From Ophthalmolycus amberensis (taxonomy: Eukaryota > Chordata > Actinopteri > Perciformes > Zoarcidae): a stretch of DNA of 64,000 nt. A program made the translations under genes and the position numbers. The notes beneath the pieces are model-generated. The model was not told the origin of the DNA, searched no databases, and saw only the letters and a list, made by a program, of their open reading frames with translations. Positions 13,081 through 24,268 of this stretch are shown one piece after another. Location of the stretch: NCBI GenBank assembly GCA_024529925.1, contig JAFEUB010001058.1:70001-134000 (forward strand), read 5' to 3'. Position 1 is the first letter of the stretch. Each line of letters begins with the position of its first letter.

Positions 13081-14611
13081 AACTCTATAGTAAACCCATG
13101 ATGGTTTACATGTACATGAGACAAATGAACCAACTCCACGGATGCTATAAACAGCCACAGTCGTACATAATGATCGTGTGCTCTGGCCTTGTTGGACCAC
13201 CTCACCAATGTGCATTTAAGTGAACTTTAAGGAAACTTTTGAAATGTCTCAATAAAAAAACAACCCAAATTAGGTTTATATGTTTCCATCGTCTGGTTTG
13301 GAGATGGAAAAGGCTTGAGTGTAGTTTGGTCAGAAGTTGGCGCACTAGGCTATGTATGGCTGTAACCCGCCAGTAAATGAAGAAGAAGTAGAGGTTGTGA
13401 ATGGAAAATACAACAAGTTGCCTCGGCCGTCTGATCATCTTTGAGATATAAATAGAAAGAGGTCTTTAGGAACTGGAGAAATTGTACTTGTTCTTAGGCA
13501 GCTAGTATTGGCCATGTTTAATGTTGTCTGGAGACAAAGACGAGCAATAGTAAGTTGCGGGAATATGCCGACAGCAGAGACAGCTGATCAGTCATGTGAC
13601 TTAGATGTTCACTACATCAGAATCTATTGGACAAAGGAGTTTCTATAACACATGTAGCTCTTCTTTTCTGCAATTGTAGAATGTTTATTGAATTTTGCCC
13701 TTTTCATCATCTTTCCTAATACCATAATTAGTTAATAATGAAAATGCACATGCAAATATGGGAATGAAAACCCGGCGACAGGAAATCAGTGAAATGATGC
13801 TTCTCTTTCGCTGTGATATTCAATTGAATGGTCTAAAGACTGGGAGTGGAAATCAGTCACTATTGAGATTCATGAATACAATCAGGCTTTTGCAAAGTGT
13901 CTTTATACAGATGAAAGACATACAGAGCATGAGCCTACAAAGTAGTTAGAAATTTCACAATTTTTGAGACCCCATGTTTGGGACCAATAACTAATTTCTT
14001 TGTAAGAACATGTAACATCACCAAATAAACAAACCGACTTCATCCAAGTCTGGATCCCAGCTCTGAAAATCCCATCAATAGTGTTTGCTACTACTAACAA
14101 AAAACAATGCCATTTAAACTTCAAAAAACATTTGTAGATGATATTATATATTCAAACTTCCCTATAACCTTTAGTTGTATGAATATTCTCCAAAGATATG
14201 ACCTCAGAAAGACAACTTTAATGAAATACTGTGTTGACAGGAAATGGTGAAAGAGGGATGAATGCAGGACTGGAAGGACAGAGAATAATCATAGATAAAT
14301 ATGAGCTTCTCATCTGTGTGAAGCGATACCTTCTGGCAGTAATTAAGGGGAAATCAATACATAGTAACAATTATGCAAGACTGCGCGGCGTATGGAAGAG
14401 ACATGGTCTCATAAAGCACGCCATTTTTCATCGTGTCGGTTCTGCTGCGACGTGACTCATCTTCCGTCGGAGAGACGATGTCCTCGTTTGTCTGTTGCTG
14501 CGAGTGACTCTTTGTTGAACTCACTCACTTCGTTCCCTCATCACACTTTGTCTCAATGCCAGTTAGGTTCACAACAAGGTTCCACGACGGAATGACTTCA
14601 ATAAATCAGGT
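13081..14611. other. Intronic sequence up to the older provirus
   Basis: No gene recognised. A short segment near 13270-13390 ending in GTAACCCGCCAGTAAATGAA and a GAAGAAG tail resembles the 3' end of a dispersed fish repeat. The rest is AT-rich unique-looking DNA. Confidence 0.5.
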
Positions 14612-15068
14612 GTTGTAATGGTAAAAATGTTTTAACATGTCCTCGTCATACTTTCTGTGTGATATGTTGCTGTTAGAAAATTCATTTGTACGGGCGTCTT
14701 CTTGTCTGAACACATTGACATATTTGTTCTGGTACAGAGGTCACTTTTCTATATTATTCTATCAAGTGACCGACGTGTTCTTTCTCTAATCAACTGCTTC
14801 TGTTAGACTAAACATTTCTGCCTTAGTCTCCTGTGTGTTATCTGTCTCCTCTGTGCCGGCCGGTATAAATACCTTGTTTTGATTCTGCGTCTCTAGAGCA
14901 TATTCACAGTTCACTGCAATACGTGGTTGTGTTTTTGTGTTCTCTGTTTGCAAACATTAAATTGACTTTTTGAAACTTTGATCATTCATCAAGACTCTGT
15001 TTTTATGTTAAACACTTTGGATAACACCAACTTCACTCCTGAAATTATGAAGGAAATATTCCACAACA
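14612..15068 (+). mobile_element. 5' LTR of an internally deleted endogenous retrovirus
   Basis: The 457-bp LTR begins TGTTGTAATGG and ends TTCCACAACA, giving the usual TG...CA with inverted ends TGTTGT/ACAACA. A TATAAAT box lies at 14864-14870 and an ATTAAA-type polyadenylation signal at 14956-14961. The last 163 bases are repeated at 16008-16170 with about two mismatches. A primer-binding site follows after three bases, which confirms the right border. No clear target duplication survives because the 3' LTR is truncated at its start and the element has rearranged. Confidence 0.88.
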
Positions 15069-15071
15069 ATT

Positions 15072-15089
15072 TGGCGTCACGAACAGGAT
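15072..15089 (+). promoter_or_regulatory. Primer-binding site matching tRNA-Ser
   Basis: TGGCGTCACGAACAGGAT starts three bases after the LTR end. It is complementary over 18 bases to the 3' end (with CCA) of vertebrate tRNA-Ser(CGA) as I remember it. Minus-strand DNA synthesis would start here. The tRNA identity rests on recall and can be checked against a tRNA database. Confidence 0.8.
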
Positions 15090-15912
15090 ACGCTGACCGT
15101 TGGTCAGGCTCCAGAGGACCGTCCGGAGGAAGGACGCTTCCCAGGACAACACAACCAGTTTCCTGTCTCATACCTCCTTAGACCAGAGAGAAAGAACCGG
15201 CGGAAACCAGGGAGACCTGATTGACGGCACGCGTATCCAACGAAAAGAATTAATTTCTACAAATCGGGTAAGAAGTTGAAATTCCAATTGTAAACAGTAA
15301 ACATAAATCTGTAAAGACGGAAAACGTAGCAGACACAGATGAGTGATCAAGTAGTCATTATTATTTGGGGAATACAGCTGTTTTTGACATTTGTGTGGTT
15401 GGTTTATAAATTCTTTATGTGACTCCACATAGGTTTCTGACGTATTACTTCATGTGATTTTATGAAGAGAACGAAGTGACATTTTACGATAACGATTTTA
15501 ACTCAAAATAATGGAGCTTTTTGAGATCGTAACATTGATCGTGTCTCTACTCAAATAAGTTGAAATAAGATTCGTTGTTATTTACCTTTATACGTGAATT
15601 CTACTAATGAACTTGATAGAATAAGATTCGTCGGTAATAACGTAATACGTGAATTTCAGAGAGGGTATTGTGAGCATTCTCCTAAGAATAAAGAAACTCA
15701 AAAAGGTTTTTCTACAGTTTTCACCTATGAATAAAATAAACTAAAAGGGTTTTTCTAAAGTTTTCACCTATGAATAAAAAACGAGGGGTTTTACAGTTTT
15801 TCACCTATGGATAAAAGAAACGAGGGTATTGTGAGCAGTCTCCTATGAATAAAGAAACTCAACTTTGCAGTGACGATTGCATTGCACTAAGAAGCGTCGA
15901 CGTCCACACCAG
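15090..15912 (+). mobile_element. Proviral leader with internal tandem repeats
   Basis: Untranslated leader between primer site and Gag start. The stretch 15660-15860 holds about four imperfect copies of a 50-60 bp unit with the words TTTTCACCTATGAATAAA and AAACGAGG, and CGTGAATT-containing segments recur before it. No frame is conserved. Such repeats may be packaging or enhancer sequence, or replication-slippage products. Confidence 0.7.
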
Positions 15913-16008
15913 ATGAACATGGGTGGCAAAAATTCAAAATCACCGGAACCAGAGGGTCCGATTGTTGACTTAATGCGGCAGAAACACGGGGAGTCATGTC
16001 TGGAATGA
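15913..16008 (+). pseudogene. gag: Truncated gag start (matrix N-terminus)
   Basis: The frame opens at 15913 with a second ATG at 15919. The second start gives MGGKNSKSPEPEGP, whose glycine at position 2 and serine at position 6-7 fit an N-myristoylation signal as found on retroviral matrix proteins. Only 29 residues remain from that start; the frame stops exactly where sequence of the 3' LTR begins. The rest of gag, all of pol and env, and the first part of the 3' LTR are gone, so this cannot make a functional product. Confidence 0.7.
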
Positions 16009-16170
16009 CAGTTCACTGCAATACGTGGTTGTGTTTTTGTGTTCTCTGTTTGCAAACATTAAATAGACTTTTTGAAACTTTGATCATTCATCAAGACTCT
16101 GTTTTTATGTTAAACACTTTCGATAACACCAACTTCACTCCTGAAATTATGAAGGAAATATTCCACAACA
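16008..16170 (+). mobile_element. Truncated 3' LTR of the deleted provirus
   Basis: These 163 bases repeat 14906-15068, the R/U5 end of the 5' LTR, with about two substitutions, and end in TTCCACAACA. The U3 part is missing. The low divergence between the copies (about 1%) indicates a fairly recent insertion later shortened by one large deletion. Confidence 0.88.
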
Positions 16171-17181
16171 GTGTCTCGGGACCAAAGCTGATGACAATAC
16201 ATCTTTGTGTAACTCCCGTGAGGATCCGTAGGCCTCTGATTATTTGGACTCCAGAGTCATTTTAAATGCACAAATCCAGAACTTATTTTTATTAAATACT
16301 CTTTTTATGGCTACAACATAAAAACAATCGCACACATTTGACATATTACCGTCTTTTAAAGTTTACGACCACTAACAAGTTAGCAATGAATTGACTGTCA
16401 ACAGAGCTAGCAGAAACGGAGCAAGATTAGCATTCTTTTAGCTCGGTTTTGTACAGAAGCCGTGTGAGGAAAGAAATAAATATTTATATTCTTTTCTTAG
16501 AGCTAGTAAAACTTTTTTCTCCACCTGTTTCATATGAAAAAATACAAATAAGGAAGTAAGAAAGATTATCCTCAGGAAACCTTTTTTCACATGTTAGCCG
16601 TTGTGCTGACGTTACTGGGCTAGCCGTCGTGCTACTGGGCTAGCAGCGGCTCCCACTCGTTCTTTGGATCTGTGGATGTGTTCCTAATAAACGAGTGAAC
16701 TTCTAGACTTCAGTGTTGGTCCATTTGTCCGTGTTTTGTTTTTCATTTGTCGGTTGTTTACATGGCTAAAAGGTTTTTGAAAATGGCAGTTGCCGAAGCT
16801 GCACTCGGCATTCAAAAAGATTTGATTAATGAAATGTTCATAGTTGTAATCGACTGCTCACAAAATCACTGCCTAACCCTAACCCTGTTATTCATAGGTG
16901 ACGAAAAGAAGAATATAAATGCAAGACCTAGCTGGTGATAAAGCAGAATCATCCTTAAGCACACCATCGTTCAACTGTAACCCAGAACACTTCAGCTACC
17001 AACATGGCTGGCCTGTAAGGTTCTGTACCGAAGTCTACCAACGGGACTAGAGAAGTAACAAAATCATCTGTGGACGAACGACTCATTTGCTGCCATAAAT
17101 TGTACTCTCAAATGTCTAACGACAACTTCCTGTATGCTGAGAATATTCCCCGCCATCAACCATATCTGATACGACCTAGAG
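16171..17181. other. Intronic sequence between provirus and hAT element
   Basis: No gene seen. GTGCTACTGGGCTAGC-type words near 16600-16640 repeat locally. A TAACCCTAACCC word at 16876 is only two telomere-like units. Confidence 0.5.
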
Positions 17182-18423
17182 CACATGTGTCAAACTCAAG
17201 GCCCGCGGGCCGAATCCGGCCCGCCACGTCATTTTATGTGGCCCGCGAATCCGCCAGCAAAAAATAAATAAAAATAGAAAGTTTTTTTTTTTAGTTTTTT
17301 TTGGAAAAATAATTAAAAGTTAGACTTGAAAATAAAAGTATCCCCATGGTCGAAGTTATGAGATAGAAAGTTGAAATTATGAGATAGAAAGTTGAAATTA
17401 TGAGATAGCATGTTGTCTGTGTACCGACATTAAAACTATCACAACAGGTGGACAGGAGAGGCAACGGCCCGAAAAGCGGTTTTCCAACGATTGAAAAAGA
17501 TCGACAAATAATCCCAAAATGTCCACGAAGAGAAAAATTGATGAAGAGGGAAGAAAATGTAATGAAAGATGTGAAAGTGAATACATGTTTGTGCTTCAAG
17601 GAGAAAAACGTGTCTGTCTTCTGTGTTATGAGGCGTGTCGGTGATGAAGGAATACAATTCACGTCGGCATTTTGACACCAAACACGGAGCTAAATTTAGC
17701 CTCCAAGAAAAACATCAAATTGTCCAAGAATTAAAAGGCAGACTGCAATCACTGCAGAATATATTTACACAAGCTACAGCCCAGTGCATGCTAAAGGTAT
17801 GTGAGTGCTCCGACCAGATACAGACTTTTACAAATGTCAGTTTGTGAAGAAACACCATCGCAGACCGAGTTCATGAACTAGCAGCAATCTAACAACACAG
17901 CTAGCTAAGAGACGAGCAGGTACTCGTCTTCTTCATTAACTGTTGATGAAAGCACAGACAACACGGATACAGCGCATCTATCCATGGTTATAAGACCTGA
18001 CTCTCAGTGAGGAGCTCTTGGATGTAGCTGCCATGCACAGGACGACGACAGGGAGGAACATTAGTGATGCAGAGAGGTGACACAATAGCTTTGAACAAAG
18101 TTAATGTCATAACTTGTGTTTGATATTTGTCTTTGTTATTTTCTTTAATAGTTTGATCTTTGACAGAGTAATGTGGGTTTCTTAACCCTCAATTAAAATG
18201 ATTTATGTTATAATAACAGAAATGTCTTTAAATATCATTTTCCATTTATATAACTGCATGTACAATATTTGTACACTTGAATAAACAATAATCCAATGCA
18301 GAGAGAGTTATTTAACAATATGTTAGGAGAAGTTAGTTATACAGTCTTACAGTTACAACCGGCCCTTTGAGGGCGACCGTGATGCTGATGTGGCCCGGAG
18401 TGAAGATGAGTTTGACACCCCTG
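17182..18423 (+). mobile_element. Internally deleted hAT (Charlie-like) element
   Basis: A 1242-bp element. The left end reads CACATGTGTCAAACTCAAGG and the right end reads GAGTTTGACACCCCTG; the two pair as inverted repeats over the GTGTCAAACTC core. Target duplication is ACCTAGAG at 17174-17181 against ACCGAGAG at 18424-18431 (7 of 8). GGCCCGCGGGCC and GGCCCGGAGTG occur just inside the ends, as in vertebrate Charlie-type hAT families. It holds broken transposase pieces, so it is a dead, shortened copy. Confidence 0.9.
17519..17797 (+). pseudogene. hAT transposase N-terminal fragment, frameshifted
   Basis: A frame opens with MSTKRKIDEEGRKCNERC and continues to CLLCYEA; the following part, EYNSRRHFDTKHG then QEKHQIVQELKG, is in another frame, so one indel lies near 17630. 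The C-x2-C followed by H-x4-H spacing fits the zinc finger of hAT transposases of the group from which GTF2IRD2-type host genes came. A later fragment near 17939-18010 (DESTDNTDTAHLSM) comes from the catalytic region and ends in a stop. The middle and C-terminus are missing. Confidence 0.8.
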
Positions 18424-19994
18424 ACCGAGAGCATCTCAAGAAGCCTAAATGGATGGTTTTCTCAGTTGATGCCCCCTTTTTAGACACACTACTATTCAAA
18501 ATATGTGTGATAAAAACCTTGCCTTGTAATACACACAACAGCTATTAAACAAGTTTAAAAGGGTTAAAAGGTTCCCCCTGTGTAATATACTAGTTGATTA
18601 CCTACAGTTAGTTCCGGGCCTGAGCTTTGGAAAAAAAAAAAAGGATATGCAATTATTTACAAATCAGAAAACTGTTGCTTTTGGGAAAGTCACAGCTTGA
18701 GAACACCGACATTTTATTTGCGCGGCCGTGGCGTGGCCGGGGGTGTGAGGGTAATCCGTGGCTGGTGTGGCTGGTATTAAGGAGCGATATTGGGACCAAT
18801 CTGCATCTTGCTCCAAGTGCTCAGAATGCATGAATAGATTCATGACTAAAACTGTGTGAGCGCACAAAGACAGAAATATGCATGTGCACTCTTTTCATCA
18901 GATTTATAACGCCGCACGTATACGCCTGATTTTATGAATCATCACAAGCCTCATTTCAGGCCCCACAGTAAATTGATGCAGAAACGCCCTTAAACGTCGG
19001 TTTGCATAACTATGTTTATCGACACTTATTGGATCCTTCAATGACGGCAAAGAAGCAGTGCAATTTCACCCACTGTCTCATGTGCAGGTTCTCCAACAGC
19101 ACCAGAGCAGCTGAGGGGTATTCATAGCGGCACAAGGGCTGGAGGAGAGGTGGACGAGGCCGCTGTTCGTTCCTCGTGTCAAACAGGAAGTCCATGTTGA
19201 TTTATTTGTCATGTTACTTGAGTAATTAGTTGAGCTACTTCCGTAGTTACCCTTTGTGGTTGGAATATTTTTCTGACTGTATTACAAAGTTATAGAGTTA
19301 AAGAAATGAACCGCAAAAGAAATAGAAGTAATATTTTACAGAATGCCACACAGGCTGCCAAATAATAACACAATCAGTGATATTGTTTGTTTTGGCTGTT
19401 TGCCAGTGTTTTACTTTAAGCTTTCATCTCTCACTGTATATATATATATATCTTATCATATCACACACAGCTCTCTCTCTAGAATAAAAGTGTGTACACC
19501 CGGTCTGGTCGCTGCACATTCTATTCTAACTACCAGTTTTAGTTTAGTTGTGGGAAAAGGCATACGGATGTGTTTTGTGCGTACACGTCGTTTATGCATC
19601 TGGCCTCTGGAGTCAAACTATGTGGAATACATGACAGTAATATACAGCGTCACTGCTCTGTTTGTGACATATTTCTATCATCAACTTGCACTCAAACAGT
19701 TTATGCGTCTGTTGCACAACGAGGAAAAGCAAAGCTGGTTTGGGAGTGCAGAGAGCAACTAGAAAATGCATTTCCTGCTGAAAATGCGTTGGAATGCTGA
19801 AAGCTGAAATGAATCTCAAAAACATTGCTGAAAATAGATATCCAATTTTAAAAAAATTGCAAAAAGCTTAATAATTCAAAAAGTTGAAAGATTACAAATA
19901 TGAAGTCATATCACACCTCTCCTGAAAGAGCTGAACATTTTGATATTCGAACGGTTTCTGTAGCTTAAAAGAATTCCAGCGGTAGTGATATTTG
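18424..19994. other. Intronic sequence without recognised features
   Basis: Ordinary AT-rich DNA with a short TA run near 19438-19452. The 139-residue plus-strand frame at 19343 has no recognisable domain and lies across that run, so I treat it as chance. Confidence 0.5.
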
Positions 19995-20550
19995 TTGTAG
20001 TAGTAGTAGAAGTTGTAGTAGAAGTATTATTAGCAGTATAAGTATTAGTAGCATTTGAATAAGTACTAGCTGTAGCAGTAGTGACATTTGTAGTAGCAGT
20101 AGTAGTAGAAGTTGTAGTCGAAGTATTAGTAATTAGAAGAAGTAGTAGAAGTAGTAGTATCAGTAGTCGTAGCTGTAGTAGTGGTCGTAGTATTTAATAT
20201 AACAGTAGTAGTAGTATAATAAGTAGTAGTAGTGGTAGTAATAGTAAAGTCAGTTTTTGAAGTAGCAGTAGTAGTAGTACTAGTAGCAGTCGTACTAATA
20301 GCTGTAGTAGTATTAGTACTGGTTATTAGTACTGGTAGTAGCAGGAATAGCAGTATTAGCAGTTGTGCTATAAGTAATAATAGTAGTGGTAGTGGTAGTA
20401 ATAGCAGTAGTGGTAGTAATAATATTTATGGTAGCAGTAATAGCAGTAGCAGTAGTAGTAATAGTAGCAACAGCAAAAGTTGAAGTAGTAGTAGCAGTAG
20501 TAATACTAGAAATATTAGCAGCAGGTAGTAGTTGTCGCAGTATTAGTAAG
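19995..20550. repeat. Long TAG/TAA/CAG trinucleotide array
   Basis: About 555 bases made of TAG, TAGCAG, TAGTGG, TAATAG and related triplets in one phase. Frames out of the stop-containing phase stay open on both strands and give runs of S/N/G or V; these are artefacts of the array. Confidence 0.95.
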
Positions 20551-20616
20551 AGCATTCATTATTTCAACAAAAAAGCCTAATTTTGAGCTAAACGTTTAAA
20601 TACAGTTAATCCATGA

Positions 20617-20905
20617 GGCTTTTATTTTGAAAGGGTGGGACTGGGTGGGGGAGGGAGGGGGAGAGGAGACATAATCATAATGTTTGACACACATAAACAG
20701 AGGTTATTAAATGACAGGCTTCATCACAAGCAGTTCAGTTAGAATTCACTCTCTGGGGCTTTTATTTTGAAATGGGGTGTGGGGGAGAAGGGGAGAGGAG
20801 ACAGAATCATAATGTTAGATAAACACAAACCGGTTATTAAATGACAGGCTCATCACAAGCATTTCAGTTAGGATTCATTCTGTGGGGCTTTTATTTAAAA
20901 ATGGC
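20617..20905. repeat. Tandem duplication of a ~130-140-bp unit
   Basis: GGCTTTTATTT recurs at 20617, 20757 and 20886. Between the copies the words AGAGGAGACA, AATCATAATGTT, TTATTAAATGACAGGCT and TCACAAGCA..TTCAGTTAG occur in the same order. That gives two full units and a third start. G-rich tracts vary between copies. Confidence 0.92.
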
Positions 20906-22050
20906 GTGTGTGTGTGTGGGGGGGGGAGGAGGGGGGAAAGACCTCTAAAGATCCCTAAGACCTGAATGACTGTATGAGAGAGAGATAGAGGGAGAGGAGC
21001 GTATGTGCGCGTGTGTCTGTGAGTTAACAGCATTCCAACAATTATGTGTGTTTTCAGCTCTCGGTTTAGAAAAGCATGAACGTGACGAATGAATCTCTGC
21101 TGATTTTCTGACGATTTGTCATCCATCACTATCCGTCGGATCACGCGCTACATGGAATACAGTTTTCATGGTTAATCTTGTCGAATGACAACATGTAACA
21201 TTTAACAGCCATCTGGCACCGCGAGGAAGCAATAATTCATTCTCCGAGAGTGAAATCTCGCTCAAAGTTCAAGGAACTTTTGTTGAACTGCCAGAACTTC
21301 TAGTGAGAGCTGAGGTGAAGCCGCCACCTGTTTCCTTGGAATGAGACAAAACACAAGGACGCTTTTGATTAACAACCCCGATCACTTGTTTCTGTTCTCC
21401 ACATGGTGATCCCCCCCTGATTCTGCAACTGGTAACAATCAAAGACCCCTCCACACCCCTCCCCTCTCAGACACATTTCATATTTTAATTAACTGATGGT
21501 ATTCCCTCCTGAGGGGGGGTGGCACATTAAGCTGAGGTGAGCCAAAAAAAGGAAGAGGAAAAAAAAAAGAATGCCAGCACAAAGTAGTTTGGGTGGAGGG
21601 GTTGTCAGGTGGTCTTATTCATTGATCCAGAAGAGAACAAAGGGCACTAAAATATTCATTAAAAGCTGCTCTGAGCTTGTCGTGTGAGAGAGGAATAGAA
21701 AGGAGGAGAGGACGGTGTAAGGAGTAATGAGGAGGTTAGCTTTTAACACCTCATTACTGGAGTCCTCTGGCTCCCACCGAGACAGGAAGACAGAGACCCC
21801 GTCACCGAGCTCTGTGAAATGAATCCAGATCAGTGCTCCTGAGATGTCACAGCGATAGGACCTCCTTCCCAGGCCACCGGCGCTCATATCTCGTGTTGCT
21901 TTGTTATCAAAAATCCCCCTCATGCCCCCCAGGCAGTTTGCTGCCACTGACGATGACATGGATGGATTTTTACTTGGTCATAAATCAAATGAATAAGCTG
22001 TCCAGCCAGTACACCGAATGCAGCCATGTGTTTGTTTTAGTGCGTTAGCA
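20906..22050. other. Intronic sequence, partly purine-rich
   Basis: Contains G-runs near 20919-20937, an A/G-rich stretch near 21541-21572 and no recognised exon. Confidence 0.5.
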
Positions 22051-22560
22051 TCATAGACTGTAGTCACGGTGACCCATTGGTTTGGGGACTGCTGTTTCAA
22101 AGCCTTGAGTTTGGCATTGTCGTCATCTTGGTTTTTACTAAAAGTGAGTGGATGGAGCTAGTCAACCGAATGCTGACAAGGACATTTTTTGGTGACCAAA
22201 ATGTTACAATTAACTGTCATGATCTGAAAACTCCCAGACCAGACAACGCCATGGTAACAACCTGTCAATCACAGTAAGCCCCGCCCTAGAGCATACTCTA
22301 TTTCATGGTATCTGACTCTAAATGGACCATAATGTACTAAATGAACATCATGCTGTGTTGAAGAAGACTTGAAACTAGAGATTGAGACCATAAACTCATG
22401 TTTACAATGTTTACTGAGGTAATAAATCAAGAGAGAAGTAGAGTCATTCTCTCATAGACTTCTATACAACCAGAGGAGTCGCCCCCTGGTGGCCATTAGA
22501 GAGAATGCAGCTTTAAGGCACTTCTGCATTGGCTTCACGTTTCAGAGCCAGAGGGTGTGG
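22051..22560 (+). repeat. Dispersed percomorph repeat, copy 1
   Basis: This matches 43422-43945 over most of its length, ending in the shared block from ACTCTAAATGGACCATAAT to GCAGCTTTAAGGCACTT. I recognise the consensus as a high-copy non-coding repeat in percomorph fish genomes; its class (SINE-like or DNA-type) I cannot settle here. It carries GCCCCCTGGTGG at 22481-22492, an exact match to the reverse complement of the CTCF core CCASYAGRKGGC. Confidence 0.85.
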
Positions 22561-23837
22561 CTTGGTTTGTATGCATTCATGTGCATACCTGAGCGCTATT
22601 TCCTCCATCTGTGTGTATGTGTGTGTTTTGCCACTGGGCACCTGCTCACACCGCTTGCTGCTTCCCTTTTATTCTCTATCTTTCTGTTGTTGTTGTTCCA
22701 GACAGAACAAATACCAACACCTAGCAGGGGCCATGGAGAAGACCCATTTAGTTTCCCACCCACAAATAAATAAGACATTAGTCGTCAAATCTTTCACCTG
22801 GAGGGATAGTTTCTAGTTATCTGTGCACAAGGAGGAAAATAAAAAGCAGTAAAAGTAAAGTATGTTTCAGTAAAGATGACGGTAGGAGTATGGAGGAAGA
22901 GGAAAACAACAAACCTCCACTGATGGTGACACAATATTCTGATGTGACTTTTCATCATCACTGAATGACGGAGACAGATGCTTTGCGCCGCTCCAGAGCA
23001 GCGGGGGAGGGGCTTTTGTAGAAGTGCCAGTGAACATCACATGAAGGTTTCCTTACTGTCCCTCCCTCCCTCTCGCTCGCTTCACTCAAGGGCAAACAGC
23101 ACATCTAAAGAGGATATGGGAGGACACAGGCCCCGGTGCTGTCTCGCTTGCATAATAGTGAGTGACTAAGTCAATGCCTGTTGAAGGCTGCGCATAGCAA
23201 CTTTGCACTTTTGCCTCCAGTGGCTGTGAGATAAAACTGAATTTCCTAAAGTTTTCGAAAGCTTGTTTTTCTGTCGAGCGGTCATTTGACAGCTGCAGCG
23301 TCAGTTTAACTGCACACCCCTTTGGTCCTCAGTGGTACCGTCTTGCAGGGAGTAGAGGGAGTGGGAGTGATTAAGAGATCCAGCCACTGAGTCCAGTGTT
23401 TAGGACAGCCTATTCAAAGCCGCAGAGATTTCTCAAAGAAGAATTACATCTGAGCCAATAAATCTACTCTGCAGCATTTAAAAACTCTTCCCTCCTGCGG
23501 CTTTTTGCTTATATTTGAAGAGTGCTTCAGCAATTTATTCGATGGCTCTTGCAAGAGACAGCTTTTTTATTTGTCAGAAAGGTCAGAGTGGATGTAACAG
23601 AAGCCCTGACTTTTAGTCCCAAGTATGGGTGAAGCGACAATAAGGCTGGATCCCACATTTACCATAATTAGCTGGTTCCATTTTGCACCCAATTGCAATT
23701 TTGCAAAAATATTCACATATCTACTGAGAGTAACACATTTATATTTGCTAGGAAAGAGCAATTCCCAAACTCTAGAAACAAATCCTTGGAATGGAACAGG
23801 TGAAGAATTGGCAACAAATAAGTTGATTTGGTAAAGA
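22561..23837. other. Intronic sequence
   Basis: No exon recognised. The AT-rich stretch 23400-23560 looks unique and lacks repeat words, so it might hold regulatory sequence, but nothing in it proves that. Confidence 0.45.
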
Positions 23838-24268
23838 TGCAGTCATAGCTTAACCCTACCCAAGGAAAGATACAGGAGAACATTCCTGCCCACTGCAATA
23901 AGACTTTACAATAAAACAGCTCTGGCCAGATCATCCTCCACATAACTACCGGTACACACTGCTTCACTGTTGTTTGCTGGGGCTGACTTTTGCACTACTG
24001 TTCTTCATCTAGTCAGATAATTCAACACTATTCCTATTTCATTGTATATACTGTGCATTTTTGTTGTTATATATTCTATATTCTGATATTTTAATTTGTC
24101 CTACTCTGTTATTCTATTGTGTATTTTTTAATACTTAATATTTTTGGTTACTCTGCTACTTTGCTAATTGGTGTGTCTTGCTGCTGTAACATACAAATTT
24201 CCCCCTGGGGATAAATAAAGTACATATCTATCGATCTATCTATCTTTCTATCTATCTATCTATCTACC
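23838..24268 (+). mobile_element. 3' end of a LINE retrotransposon
   Basis: A short coding remnant reads RYRRTFLPTAIRLYN then KTALARSSST and a stop (about 23870-23942), the kind of C-terminus seen on LINE ORF2 proteins. A 3' UTR follows, with TTTCCCCCTGGGGATAAATA, and a terminal (TCTA)n tail at about 24227-24268. The 5' part is absent, as in most LINE copies. The family (L2 or Rex/CR1 type) is uncertain. Confidence 0.78.

Noticed and set aside
16876..16890. Telomere-like TAACCCTAACCC
   Set aside because: Only two units; expected by chance.
20232..20580. Valine- or serine/asparagine-rich proteins
   Set aside because: Produced by the TAG-type trinucleotide array; no unique sequence at either end.
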